A DNA stretch of 11,110 nucleotides, taken from Hominicoprocola sp963654505 (GTDB taxonomy: Bacteria > Bacillota > Clostridia > Oscillospirales > Oscillospiraceae). The translations under genes were made by a program, and so were the position numbers. Under the pieces are notes generated by a model. That model did no database searches. It saw only the letters and a program-made list of their open reading frames with translations, and was not told where the DNA came from. The DNA lies in contig CAVKBJ010000080.1 of assembly GCA_963654505.1 (NCBI GenBank), forward strand, positions 1 to 11,110, in the 5' to 3' direction. Position 1 is the first letter of the stretch, and each line of letters opens with the position of its first letter. Of this stretch, positions 1 through 7,186 are shown in pieces.

Positions 1-9
1 TATCTATCA

Positions 10-39
10 GAAAAAGCCCAGCTCCAGCCGGACTTTTTC
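10..39. terminator. Terminator-like hairpin at left edge
   Basis: Arms 10-19 and 30-39 are complementary over ten positions with one exception, closing a 10-base loop. On the minus strand the exception is a G-U wobble, and the second arm ends in a run of five T, as in an intrinsic terminator for leftward transcription. On the plus strand it is an A-C mismatch, but that side also ends in T5. It could serve either direction; the genes it would end lie partly outside the window. Confidence 0.45.
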
Positions 40-49
40 GACAGACTGA

Positions 50-87
50 AGAAGCAGACCGAGAGCAATTACTCTCGGTCTGCTTCT
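50..87. terminator. Perfect 16-bp inverted repeat
   Basis: Positions 50-65 and 72-87 are exact reverse complements around the 6-base loop CAATTA. The stem is long and stable. The plus side is followed only by TCTTGC, so it has no convincing T-tract. It may be a Rho-independent terminator used with its neighbour at 10-39, or a structured element left by the mobile DNA whose integrase remnant begins at 199. Its exact role is not settled by the sequence. Confidence 0.5.
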
Positions 88-198
88 CTTGCTGTCCCGT
101 ACCGCCCGGTTAACCCCATAGGTCACATTGTGTACCTTTGGACATTAACCGTTGAGTTTCAAGGCTTTTTCTTATGTCTGAAAGGATGCTTTGTTCCA

Positions 199-347
199 CT
201 ATGCTTTTTTCTTCCTGAAATTGACCGGGAGCGCTGCCGCAAGACCGGCACTTGCTTCAGCCTGTGCAGTCTCGAAGGCGTGGGAGTAGATGTTCAGCGT
301 GGTCGAGGTTTGAGAGTACCCCAATGCGGTGGAAACGGTGCGCACCG
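199..347 (-). pseudogene. Tyrosine recombinase (integrase) C-terminal remnant
   Basis: Reading leftwards from about 347, one frame gives TPVRTVSTALGYSQTSTTLN, then IYSHAFETAQAEASAGLAAA, then a lysine-rich tail and a TAG at 199-201. This is the last helix-and-tail part of a phage or conjugative-element integrase. The LGYSQTSTT segment sits where the family's LGH motif lies, and NIYSH carries the nucleophilic tyrosine. The HxLRH box and the first catalytic arginine are absent. Upstream of about 347 the frame stays open but no longer resembles an integrase, so the gene was cut there and cannot be active. The Tyr-in-NIYSHAF pattern resembles integrases of clostridial mobile elements. It differs in sequence from the second remnant at 7466-7780, so the two are not copies of one gene. 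Confidence 0.8.
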
Positions 348-455
348 GTGTGGCCAGCGGTCCATTGGCCGCCCTTTTTCTGTTCGCGGGTACATTTTTT
401 TGATGGTACGCAGGAGTATACGGGCAACCGTTGGAGCGACGCGGAGATATTCCAT
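294..455 (-). other. Possible truncated gene start after the GntR gene
   Basis: Directly after the TAA of the regulator, an ATG at 453-455 opens a frame of about 53 codons, ending at a TGA at 294-296. Its first part, MEYLRVAPTVARILLRTIKK followed by MYPRTEKG, has the balanced composition of a real protein. The second part is proline- and arginine-rich and is the out-of-frame reading of the integrase remnant. This could be the 5' end of a gene that once followed the regulator and was cut by recombination near 350. There is no good ribosome binding site, since the bases before the ATG are GCACCTAA, so it could also be chance. I do not recognise the family. Confidence 0.25.
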
Positions 456-1190
456 TTAGGTGCTTTGACCCTCCGCGCCGTGGAGCGCGTCCTCAAAGTA
501 GGTGGCACGGACGATGGTCTCGACATCATCCGCTCTGCGGTCTTTCAGCATTTCAAATATCTGGCTGTGGGCGGCGACCAGCTTGTCTCCCCTGCCGCTT
601 TCGATCATCGTGGTGACCGTTTCATAGCGCACCGCGTGCGTCAGAGTGCGCACCACACGGCTGATCTTGTCCGCCAGAGGGTTCCTGCCCATTTGGGAGA
701 TCAGATCGTGAAACCGGTTGTCCACCTCGAAGAATCGGTCTACCTCGTTGTCGCCGCTGTGGACGATCTCCTTCATCTGCTCGAGCAGAGCTTCCAGCGC
801 GCGGCCGTCCTTTTCGTCATATTTCTGACTGGCAAGGCGCATGATACCGGCCTCGACCATCTCGCGCAGCTCCATGAGGTTCTCAAAGGAGTCCTGATTG
901 AGGATGATGCCGTAGATCATGGGGTCGATCATGCTCTCCTGAAAGCCGCTGCATACGAAGGTGCCCTCGGAGCGCTTGCTTTCCAGCACGCCGAGGTAAG
1001 AAAGTATTTTGATCGCCTCGCGCACCGAGCTGCGGGCGACCCCCATCGACGCGGCCAGCTCCGGCTCGGGCGGAATGCGGTCGCCGGGCTTGAGCTCCCC
1101 GCTCCGCATGGCGTCCGTCAGGCAGTTGATGACGCTCTGCACCACGGACTCCTTTTTCAGATTTTTCACATAGCCGGGCGTCTCGCTCAT
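456..1190 (-). CDS. GntR family regulator, FadR/FCD subfamily
   Basis: This 244-residue protein is a DNA-binding repressor or activator that most likely senses a small organic acid or sugar acid linked to the neighbouring catabolic genes. Residues about 10-78 form the winged helix-turn-helix, with PPEPELAASMGVARSSVREA at 41-59 and wing SEGTFV. Residues about 100-235 form the all-helical FCD ligand domain, with D157, H161 and H208 at metal-ligand positions. The usual fourth ligand, a final histidine 22 residues after H208, is T230 here. The start at 1188-1190 is chosen because TAAGGAG lies 9 bases before it; the upstream ATG at 1236-1238 lies inside the promoter palindrome and has no such site. 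The gene is last in the cluster, has its own promoter, and matching operators lie at the transketolase and TRAP promoters. Family assignment is secure; the ligand is unknown. Confidence 0.93.
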   Translation of the reverse strand: MSETPGYVKNLKKESVVQSVINCLTDAMRSGELKPGDRIPPEPELAASMGVARSSVREAIKILSYLGVLESKRSEGTFVCSGFQESMIDPMIYGIILNQDSFENLMELREMVEAGIMRLASQKYDEKDGRALEALLEQMKEIVHSGDNEVDRFFEVDNRFHDLISQMGRNPLADKISRVVRTLTHAVRYETVTTMIESGRGDKLVAAHSQIFEMLKDRRADDVETIVRATYFEDALHGAEGQST

Positions 1191-1225
1191 GCTGATCCAC
1201 TCCTTACTGTATTCAACGATGTGCT

Positions 1226-1251
1226 CTATGTATAACATAGTACAAAGTCAA
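1226..1251 (-). promoter_or_regulatory. gntR promoter with palindromic operator
   Basis: On the minus strand a TTGACT -35 box lies at 1246-1251. Downstream is the 15-bp palindrome CTATGTTATACATAG at 1226-1240, with six-base arms around a TAT centre. It fits the FadR-type operator pattern T-N-GT-NNN-AC-N-A. A clear -10 at correct spacing is not obvious: TAGAGC lies 17 bases from the -35 and TATACA is too close. The position between promoter and start codon suggests autoregulation by the encoded GntR protein. Confidence 0.55.
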
Positions 1252-1261
1252 GACCCCGTCA

Positions 1262-1338
1262 AGGAAAATTTCCCGTATATGCAACAGCAGCGGGCGGCAG
1301 AAAGAAATTCGCCGTCCGCTGCTTGGGGAAATTTTCCT
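1262..1338 (-). terminator. Large nested inverted repeat after the reductase gene
   Basis: The outer arms at 1262-1274 and 1326-1338 are 13-bp exact complements rich in A and T. The inner arms at 1287-1298 and 1311-1322 match at 11 of 12 positions and are GC-rich. The structure starts 19 bases after the stop of the reductase gene and ends just before the gntR -35 box. A terminator or attenuator separating the transketolase operon from gntR is the simplest reading. It has no classic T-run directly after the GC stem, so readthrough into gntR is possible. Confidence 0.55.
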
Positions 1339-1356
1339 GAAGTCCCGCTCCGTGTC

Positions 1357-2295
1357 TTACCTGCCGAGATAGATGGACTGCTTGGCCAGCACGAGCTGGA
1401 GCATCAGGTCGTTGCGCGGCGTGGGGACGCCGTGCTCACGGCCGAGACGGCAGACAGCGCCGGTGATGATGCGGATCTCCGTCTCACGGTGGCGCTGCAC
1501 GTCCTGAACCATAGAGCTGATGGTCTCGTCGGTCATGCGGGAGACCTCGTAGGCGTGCTCCAGCTCGGCGTCGTGATCGAGCGTACAGCCGCAGGCGTTG
1601 GCGACGACGATAGCCTCCTCGACCAGCATACGGGCCGCCTCGTGAGCGTACTGGTTGGCATCGACAAAGCCGTTCTTGGTCTCAAGCAGGGCGCTCATGC
1701 CGTTGATGGCGACGTTCGCCAGCAGCTTGTGCCAGATGGCGTTCATCACGTTCTCGTGGACGTTGACCTCCAGCCCGGCGGCACGCAGGGCCTCGGCCAT
1801 GCGCTCAACGTTCTCAATGGGAGCCTTGAGAGAACCCATATTCGTTACGCCGGTGCCGGTGTGCTTAACATGGCCGGGGGCCACAGGCGTAGCGCCGAAG
1901 GCGGTGTTGCCGATGATGATCTGCTCCTCGGGAACGACCTTTGCGATCTCGTCGTAGTTGCCGAGGCCGTTTTGCAGGCACAGGATCATGGTGTGCTTGT
2001 CGATCATCGGCAGCGCGTTGCGGACGGCCGCCTCAAGATACTGGTAATGCACAAACACGATAAGCAGGTCCACCACGCCGATCTCCTTCGGGTCGGTGGT
2101 CGCCATGGCGGGATGGAACGCGAGCGTTTCGCCGGTACCGACGCCGGGCACACACTGATCCACAAGAATGCCGTTCTTCTGAATGGCCTCGATCACGGGG
2201 GCATAGGTGTCCAAAACGCAGACCTCGTGTTTCTTGCACAGAATGCTTGCATAGCAGCTGCCGATCGCGCCGCAGCCGACAAATCCGATCTTCAT
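1357..2295 (-). CDS. Ketopantoate reductase-like (ApbA/PanE) dehydrogenase
   Basis: This 312-residue cytoplasmic NAD(P)H-dependent oxidoreductase belongs to the 2-dehydropantoate 2-reductase family. The N-terminal Rossmann domain begins MKIGFVGCGAIG, with the GxGxxG dinucleotide motif at residues 7-12. LCLQNGLGN around 105-113 matches the family's conserved NG segment. The C-terminal domain has the catalytic lysine K190 in IWHKLLANVAIN, and SSMVQDVQRHRETEI at about 260-274, whose E273 corresponds to the family's substrate-binding glutamate. The start has AAAGGAG 8 bases upstream. The gene follows the transketolase subunits with a 39-base gap and shares their promoter. Family members include true PanE enzymes and enzymes acting on other 2-oxo or 2-hydroxy acids. 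The catabolic context argues for a sugar-acid or hydroxy-acid substrate rather than pantothenate synthesis, but that is inference. Confidence 0.88.
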   Translation of the reverse strand: MKIGFVGCGAIGSCYASILCKKHEVCVLDTYAPVIEAIQKNGILVDQCVPGVGTGETLAFHPAMATTDPKEIGVVDLLIVFVHYQYLEAAVRNALPMIDKHTMILCLQNGLGNYDEIAKVVPEEQIIIGNTAFGATPVAPGHVKHTGTGVTNMGSLKAPIENVERMAEALRAAGLEVNVHENVMNAIWHKLLANVAINGMSALLETKNGFVDANQYAHEAARMLVEEAIVVANACGCTLDHDAELEHAYEVSRMTDETISSMVQDVQRHRETEIRIITGAVCRLGREHGVPTPRNDLMLQLVLAKQSIYLGR

Positions 2296-2334
2296 GATAT
2301 TATCTCCTTTTGATTTGGTCTATGGATTGATGGG

Positions 2335-3276
2335 TCAGGCGTTCTTCATGCCCTCGGCAATGGCGGCGATGTCCTCGACCGTCACGCCGTTCATGGCCAG
2401 CAGGCGCTCATAGGGGGCGGACTGCCCGAACTGATCCTGAATGCCGACTCTCTTGACGATGCCCTTGCCCATTTCCGCGGCGACCTCGCACACGGCGGAG
2501 CCGAGACCGTTGATGATGTTGTGATCCTCCACGGTGATGACCTTGCCGACGTCTTTGATTGCGGCGGTCACGGCCTCCACGTCGAGCGGCTTGATGGTGT
2601 GCATATCCAGCACGCGGGCGGAAATGCCCTTGCCCTCAAGCACCTTCGCGGCCTCGACCGCCAGACGCACGGTGTCGCCGTTGGCGATGATGGCAACGTC
2701 CCTGCCGTCTCTGATCTGATGCGCCTTGCCGATGGTGAACTCCACGTCCTCGTCATAGATCTGGGGCACGGCGTCGCGGGTAAAGCGCAGGTACACGGGG
2801 CCGTAGACCTCGGCGGCCTGACGGACGAGCTTGCGCGCGGCGTTGTAGTCCGCGGGCATGACGACTGTCATGTTGGGAATGGTACGCAGCACACCCATGT
2901 CCTCGATGGACTGGTGGGAAGCGCCGTCATTGGCGGGCGTCACGCCGCCGTGGGAGCAGGCGATCTTCACGTTCAAGTCAGGGTAGCAAATCTCCTGTCG
3001 GATCATCTCGCACATACGCAGCGAGCCGAACACGGCGTAGGTGACGACAAAGGGGATCTTGCCGCAGGTCGCAAGGCCGGCGGCCACGCCCGCGCCGTTC
3101 TGCTCAGCGATGCCAACATTGATGTACTGTTCGGGCAGCTCCTTGCGGAACTCGCCGGTCTTGCAGCTCTTGCCGATGTCGATGTCCACGACCAGAATAT
3201 TTGAGTTTTCCCTTCCAAGCTCCACGATCTCCTTGCCGAAGCCATCGCGGGTGGCGATCATTTTCTTTTCGCTCAT
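2335..3276 (-). CDS. Transketolase, C-terminal subunit
   Basis: This 313-residue protein is the pyrimidine-binding plus C-terminal half of a split transketolase. It pairs with the product of the preceding gene to transfer a two-carbon ketol unit between sugars using thiamine diphosphate. YINVGIAEQN at 51-60 carries the catalytic glutamate E58 that activates the cofactor. SHGGVTPANDGASHQSIEDM at about 108-127 is the typical transketolase loop, with histidines lining the active site. The C-terminal domain from about residue 185 has the usual IANGDTV and VEDHNIINGLG segments. The start is set by AAGGAGG about 8 bases upstream. It lies 17 bases after the N-terminal subunit, as expected for co-translated partners. 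Split transketolases also occur in specialised catabolism, for example of apiose or sulfoquinovose, so the substrate need not be a pentose-phosphate pathway sugar. Confidence 0.92.
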   Translation of the reverse strand: MSEKKMIATRDGFGKEIVELGRENSNILVVDIDIGKSCKTGEFRKELPEQYINVGIAEQNGAGVAAGLATCGKIPFVVTYAVFGSLRMCEMIRQEICYPDLNVKIACSHGGVTPANDGASHQSIEDMGVLRTIPNMTVVMPADYNAARKLVRQAAEVYGPVYLRFTRDAVPQIYDEDVEFTIGKAHQIRDGRDVAIIANGDTVRLAVEAAKVLEGKGISARVLDMHTIKPLDVEAVTAAIKDVGKVITVEDHNIINGLGSAVCEVAAEMGKGIVKRVGIQDQFGQSAPYERLLAMNGVTVEDIAAIAEGMKNA

Positions 3277-3293
3277 TGCTCTTCCCTCCTTGC

Positions 3294-4130
3294 TTAGCGG
3301 ACAAGCTGGGCCTTGAGCTCAGCCATCGCCTGCTTGTACTGCTCCTCATTGGGAGCGACGCCGTGCCAGCCGCACTGGTTCTCCATAAAGGAAACGCCCT
3401 TGCCCTTGACAGTGTGGCCGTAGATGCACTTGGGCTTGCCGTTTTTCGAGGCGTAGCACTTGTCGAGCGACGCCACGATCTCCTCCATGCTGTGACCGTC
3501 GATCTCAAGGACCTCCCAGCCAAAAGCGCGGAACTTCTCACCGAGGTCGCCGTTGGGCATGATCTCATCGCAGGTTCCATCGAGCTGTAGATTGTTGTAG
3601 TCCACGAAGGTGATGAGATTGTCGAGGCCGTACTTGTGCGCCGTATTCGCGGCCTCCCAGATCTCGCCCTCCTGCGCTTCGCCGTCGCCGACGACGCAGA
3701 ACACCTTGTAGTCCTTATGATCCATCTTGCCAGCCAGCGCCATACCGACCGCGCAGGCGAACCCCTGACCGAGAGAGCCGGTGGAAATATCAATGCCGGG
3801 GCACTTGTTCATTGAGGGATGGCCCTGAAGTATGGAGCCCTCCTTGCGCAGCGTATCCAGCACGGACTCAGGGAAGAAGCCCAGCGTCGCAAGGCATGCG
3901 TACTGAATGGGGCACACATGGCCCTTGGAGAGGACCAGACGGTCGCGGTCGGCCCAACGCGGCTCCTTGGGGTTCACATTCATGTACTTGAAGTAGCACG
4001 CGGTCACGAAATCCGCCGCGGAAAGCGAGCCGCCCGGATGACCGGACTGCGCCTTGTAGATCATGTCAATGACCTTCATCCGCATCTCTGTGGCGGTGTT
4101 TTTCAGTTCCTTGATGGAAATATCTTTCAC
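3294..4130 (-). CDS. Transketolase, N-terminal subunit
   Basis: This is the 278-residue pyrophosphate-binding half of the split transketolase. QSGHPGGSLSAADF at about 28-41 is the classic transketolase signature. SKGHV at about 68-72 and STGSLGQGFA at about 116-125 line the active site. GDGEAQEGEIWEA, beginning at about 148, followed 28 residues later by the NN pair at 179-180, is the metal and diphosphate binding motif. The start is a GTG at 4128-4130, because GAGGTG sits 6 bases upstream. A GTG three codons earlier overlaps that site and has none of its own. The gene is first in an operon with the C-terminal subunit and the PanE-like reductase, behind a promoter carrying two operators. A full-length active enzyme requires both subunits. 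Confidence 0.92.
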   Translation of the reverse strand: MKDISIKELKNTATEMRMKVIDMIYKAQSGHPGGSLSAADFVTACYFKYMNVNPKEPRWADRDRLVLSKGHVCPIQYACLATLGFFPESVLDTLRKEGSILQGHPSMNKCPGIDISTGSLGQGFACAVGMALAGKMDHKDYKVFCVVGDGEAQEGEIWEAANTAHKYGLDNLITFVDYNNLQLDGTCDEIMPNGDLGEKFRAFGWEVLEIDGHSMEEIVASLDKCYASKNGKPKCIYGHTVKGKGVSFMENQCGWHGVAPNEEQYKQAMAELKAQLVR

Positions 4131-4173
4131 AAAAATCACCTCATTGTTCGTAATAAATTGCGTTCGGATTTTC

Positions 4174-4224
4174 TTTGTCGGACAAATGACAATTACAGTA
4201 TAGTCCTTTGTCTGACAAAGTCAA
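4174..4224 (-). promoter_or_regulatory. Transketolase operon promoter with two operators
   Basis: On the minus strand TTGACT (4219-4224) and TATACT (4197-4202) are separated by 16 bases. Operator 1, TTTGTCAGACAAA at 4207-4219, overlaps the end of the -35 box and fills the spacer. Operator 2, TTTGTCCGACAAA at 4174-4186, lies just downstream of the -10 box. Both are perfect 13-bp palindromes with a one-base centre, and the centres are 33 bp apart, about three helical turns. The geometry fits repression by two dimers on the same face. The GntR protein encoded nearby is the obvious candidate. Confidence 0.8.
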
Positions 4225-4296
4225 GCATCTTTTTCATTTTTTCTATTTCGGCAAATTGATCTCTGCTTTTTTGGTAAATATAACGGAATAAGACAC

Positions 4297-4334
4297 AAAA
4301 ATACCGGGTGGGAATATTCCCGCCCGGTATTTTT
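4297..4334 (-). terminator. Terminator after the TRAP operon
   Basis: Arms 4297-4315 and 4316-4334 are complementary at 18 of 19 positions, with the innermost AATATT forming the loop region in practice. On the minus strand the GC-rich stem is followed by five T. It begins 4 bases after the dctM stop and separates the TRAP operon from the downstream transketolase promoter. Confidence 0.9.
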
Positions 4335-4338
4335 CAAT

Positions 4339-5625
4339 TCAGCCCACCAGCAGCATGGAGATGCCGGGGATATAGGTGACCAACAGCAGTACGATCAGTT
4401 CCGCGATAAGGCACGGCACAATGCCCTTTGTGATCTCCTCGATCTTGATGTTTCCAATGCCGCAGGCCACGTACAGGTTGACGCCGACAGGCGGCGTAAA
4501 GAGGCCGATGGCAAGGTTTACGATCATCACAGCGCCAAGATGAATCGGATCGATACCGAGCTGAAGCGCGACCGGCGCAAAAAGCGGCGTGAAGATGTAG
4601 AGCGCGGAGGTGGAATCGAGGAAGCAGCCCGCGATCAGCAGTACGATGTTGACGATGATGAAGAAAATAACGGTGCTGCCGCCGGTCACATTCATCATAA
4701 AGCTCTCGATGGCCAGATCCAGTCTGGCGCGGGTGAGCACGTAGCCGAACAGCGTCGCGCCCATTGTGATGAACATCACGGTAGCGGTAGTGGAGCACGA
4801 GTCGATCAGGATATCCTTCATTTTCTTCAGGTCGATCTCACGGTAGATGAATACGCCGACGATCAGGCCGTAGAACACGGAAACGGCCGCCGCCTCGGTC
4901 GGCGTGAATATGCTGCCATAGATTCCGCCGAGAATGATAACGGGCATCAGAAGCCCCCAGAACGCATCCTTGAAAGCTTCCATGCGCTCCTGCGAGGAAG
5001 CCTTCGGCATCACCTGCAGATCCATCTTCCGGCCGAGGATCATCGCGGCCACGATCAGGCCCGCGCCCATCAAAAGGCCGGGAAGCACGCCCGAGATGAA
5101 CAGGTCGGTGATCGACGCATCCGCGATGGAGCCGTATACGACAAAGGTGATGGACGGCGGGATAACAACGCCGATCGCGCCGCCCGCGGCCATCAGCGCG
5201 CAGGAAAAGGACGCAGGATAGCCCGCCTTGATCAGCGCGGGGATCATGATAAGGCCGAGCGCCGCAACGGTCGCGGGACCGGAGCCGGAGATGGCGGCGA
5301 AGAAGCAGGAAACGACCACGCAGACCATCGCCATGCCGCCGCGGATATGACCGAGGCACTTTTCCGCCAGATTGATGAGGCGGCCGGAAATACCCGCCTT
5401 TTCCATCACGTTGCCGGAGAGGATGAAGAACGGGATTGCCAGCAGAACGAACTTGCTGCTGGCCGAGGAACACAGACGGGGCAGAACGCTCATGATGGCG
5501 TCCATCGGCTTTCCCGCGCCCTGCACGAGGATCGCGCCGATACTGGACATACCGAGACACACGGCGATCGGCGCGCCGAACACCATCAGCAGCACAAAGA
5601 TGCCAAGCAATACGATACCGACCAT
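4339..5625 (-). CDS. dctM: TRAP transporter large permease (DctM family)
   Basis: This 428-residue integral membrane protein is the sodium-driven transport channel of a TRAP (tripartite ATP-independent periplasmic) uptake system, here with a lipoprotein receptor. It is hydrophobic throughout, of normal family length, and expected to have around a dozen membrane segments. Family motifs seen are SGSGPATVAALG at 113-124, GGAIGVVIPPSITFVVYG at 148-165, and near the C-terminus LAIGLFTPPVGVNLYV. The first and last are the equivalent loops of the two repeat halves. Its ATG abuts the dctQ stop (TAAATG), and its ribosome binding site AAAGGAGGAG lies inside the end of dctQ, so translation is coupled. 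The symbol denotes the family; the substrate is not known to be a dicarboxylate. Confidence 0.93.
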   Translation of the reverse strand: MVGIVLLGIFVLLMVFGAPIAVCLGMSSIGAILVQGAGKPMDAIMSVLPRLCSSASSKFVLLAIPFFILSGNVMEKAGISGRLINLAEKCLGHIRGGMAMVCVVVSCFFAAISGSGPATVAALGLIMIPALIKAGYPASFSCALMAAGGAIGVVIPPSITFVVYGSIADASITDLFISGVLPGLLMGAGLIVAAMILGRKMDLQVMPKASSQERMEAFKDAFWGLLMPVIILGGIYGSIFTPTEAAAVSVFYGLIVGVFIYREIDLKKMKDILIDSCSTTATVMFITMGATLFGYVLTRARLDLAIESFMMNVTGGSTVIFFIIVNIVLLIAGCFLDSTSALYIFTPLFAPVALQLGIDPIHLGAVMIVNLAIGLFTPPVGVNLYVACGIGNIKIEEITKGIVPCLIAELIVLLLVTYIPGISMLLVG

Positions 5626-6096
5626 TTATTTCTCCTCCTTTGCGCGATAGTCCTTATACATCTCGCCGATTCCCTGTAAAAACGCGATCATGGCGAAGGC
5701 CGCACCCACGGGAACAAAGGAGCCGTAGATCCACTCGGGCCACTGCATCGCGGCAGTCTCCTGCCCCATCTGATACTGGCTGACGACCATTTTGATACCG
5801 AAAATCACGATCAGCAGGCAGAAGATCGCCGAAACGCCGTACATGACCATCTGGATCATCAGGCGCGTATGCGGATTGACGCGGTCGGTGACTATGGTCA
5901 GTCCGAGGTGCGCTTTGCGGCGGGCGGCAATGGCCGTGCCCATAAAGCTCATCAGGACAAATAAGTAGGTAGACATCTCATCTGAGACAGCCAAAGAGTG
6001 CTTGAACACAAATCGGGCGACCACGTTGGCAAAAACCAGTATGGCCATAACGGAAACGCAGACGCAGGAAACGAATTTCTCGATCTTCTCGAACAT
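5626..6096 (-). CDS. dctQ: TRAP transporter small permease (DctQ family)
   Basis: This 156-residue membrane protein has about four hydrophobic segments (roughly 8-30, 43-58, 82-104 and 125-145). It is the small subunit that associates with DctM and completes the receptor docking surface. SDEMSTYLFVLMSFMGTAIA at 38-57, followed by ARRKAHLGL, and MQWPEWIYGSFVPVGAAFAM at 117-136 are the conserved family segments. The start is taken at ATG 6094-6096, because AGGAGG lies 8 bases upstream. A TTG two codons earlier would leave only two bases from that site. It follows dctP by 19 bases and runs directly into dctM. Family assignment is firm; ligand specificity resides in DctP. Confidence 0.92.
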   Translation of the reverse strand: MFEKIEKFVSCVCVSVMAILVFANVVARFVFKHSLAVSDEMSTYLFVLMSFMGTAIAARRKAHLGLTIVTDRVNPHTRLMIQMVMYGVSAIFCLLIVIFGIKMVVSQYQMGQETAAMQWPEWIYGSFVPVGAAFAMIAFLQGIGEMYKDYRAKEEK

Positions 6097-6115
6097 ACGC
6101 AAGCCCTCCTTAATC

Positions 6116-7144
6116 TTAATTGATCCCGAAGGCGGCGCAGGCTTCCTCGCCGTACTCGGCCTTCAACTCATCGGACACATCGGCCACCGCATCCTTAAAT
6201 GCCTGCAGCTGCTCCTCGGTCAGAACATCCACCTGCATACCGGAATCGCGGAAGCCCTGAATCAGCTCGTCCTCCTCGGCCTCCAGACGGTCGCGGCCCC
6301 ATTCGCAGGACTCCGTGGCACACTCCTGAAGAAGCTGTCTGGTGTTTTCCTCCAAGCTCTCCCAAACCTGCGTGTTGGCCACGAACAGATCGTTTTCATA
6401 GCTGTAGTTCCAAATGGTCATATACTTCTGGATCTCGTCCATTTTGGCGGACTTCGTCACGGAGCAGCCGTTCTCCTGTCCGTCGATGGTCCCCTGCTGG
6501 ATCGACGTGAACACCTCGCTCCAGCTCATGGAGGTGGGGCTGGCTCCCAACGCCCGGAACACGCCCATGTACACGGCCGAGCCGGGAACGCGGATCTTGA
6601 GATCCTTCAGATCCTCCGGCTTGGTAACGGGGTGCTTGCTGTTGGTGAGCTGGCGGAAGCCGTTGTGGAAAGAGCCGAGATAGGTGATGCCCTTCGCTGC
6701 GAGCATCTTCGCGTAATACTCTCCACCGCTGGTGTCGATGATCTCGCGCGCCTGCTGATAGGACGTAAAGGACCACGGCAGTGTTGCGACCGACAGCTTC
6801 GGCTCCAAATTTGCCAGTACGCAGGTGGCGTAAGCGCCCAAATCCGAGCCGCCTACAGCGATGTACTCCACGCCCTTCGTGCTGTTGCCGCCGGCCAGCG
6901 TGTCATTCGGGAACACGTCAATAACGATGTTTCCGTCCGAGCGTTCCGCGACCAGATCGGCGAAATGGTGCGCGACCAGCGAGTCGATCTGCGTGTCCGT
7001 CCCGTTGACCGCCATGGAAAGGTTGATCTTCTGATATTCTCCGTCATTCTGATTGGATACTTCCGCGCTGCCGCAGCCGGACAGCCCTGCGGCGAGCAAG
7101 GCCGCTCCCAGCAGCGCGGCGATGGTTGCTTTCCTATGCTTCAT
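6116..7144 (-). CDS. dctP: TRAP solute-binding lipoprotein (DctP family)
   Basis: This 342-residue extracytoplasmic receptor captures the substrate and delivers it to DctQM. A basic N-terminus, a hydrophobic stretch (about 7-20) and the lipobox LSGC, with C24 the lipidated residue, show a membrane-anchored lipoprotein, as expected in a Gram-positive cell. Conserved elements are FPNDTLAGG (about 78-86), the conserved LPWSF (122-126), and LKIRVPGSAVYMGVFRALGA (182-201), where R185 is the family arginine that salt-bridges a substrate carboxylate. SMSWSEVFTSIQQGTIDGQE at 205-224 follows. The start at 7142-7144 has AGGAGG 9 bases upstream. It is first in the TRAP operon, under a consensus promoter with an operator. 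The arginine implies an organic acid or acidic sugar; the exact ligand is not readable. Confidence 0.93.
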   Translation of the reverse strand: MKHRKATIAALLGAALLAAGLSGCGSAEVSNQNDGEYQKINLSMAVNGTDTQIDSLVAHHFADLVAERSDGNIVIDVFPNDTLAGGNSTKGVEYIAVGGSDLGAYATCVLANLEPKLSVATLPWSFTSYQQAREIIDTSGGEYYAKMLAAKGITYLGSFHNGFRQLTNSKHPVTKPEDLKDLKIRVPGSAVYMGVFRALGASPTSMSWSEVFTSIQQGTIDGQENGCSVTKSAKMDEIQKYMTIWNYSYENDLFVANTQVWESLEENTRQLLQECATESCEWGRDRLEAEEDELIQGFRDSGMQVDVLTEEQLQAFKDAVADVSDELKAEYGEEACAAFGIN

Positions 7145-7186
7145 GCATGGTTTCCTCCTATATCGTTCTGTCTTTGTCATTCGTCC

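Noticed and set aside
1191..1238. Upstream ATG for the GntR gene at 1236-1238
   Set aside because: It lies inside the operator palindrome and lacks a ribosome binding site; the ATG at 1190 has TAAGGAG at proper spacing.
252..2313. Long plus-strand open frames at 252-1235 and 1189-2313
   Set aside because: They lie opposite the GntR and PanE-like genes, have low-complexity shadow composition rich in His, Val, Asp and Leu, and show no family motifs or ribosome binding sites.
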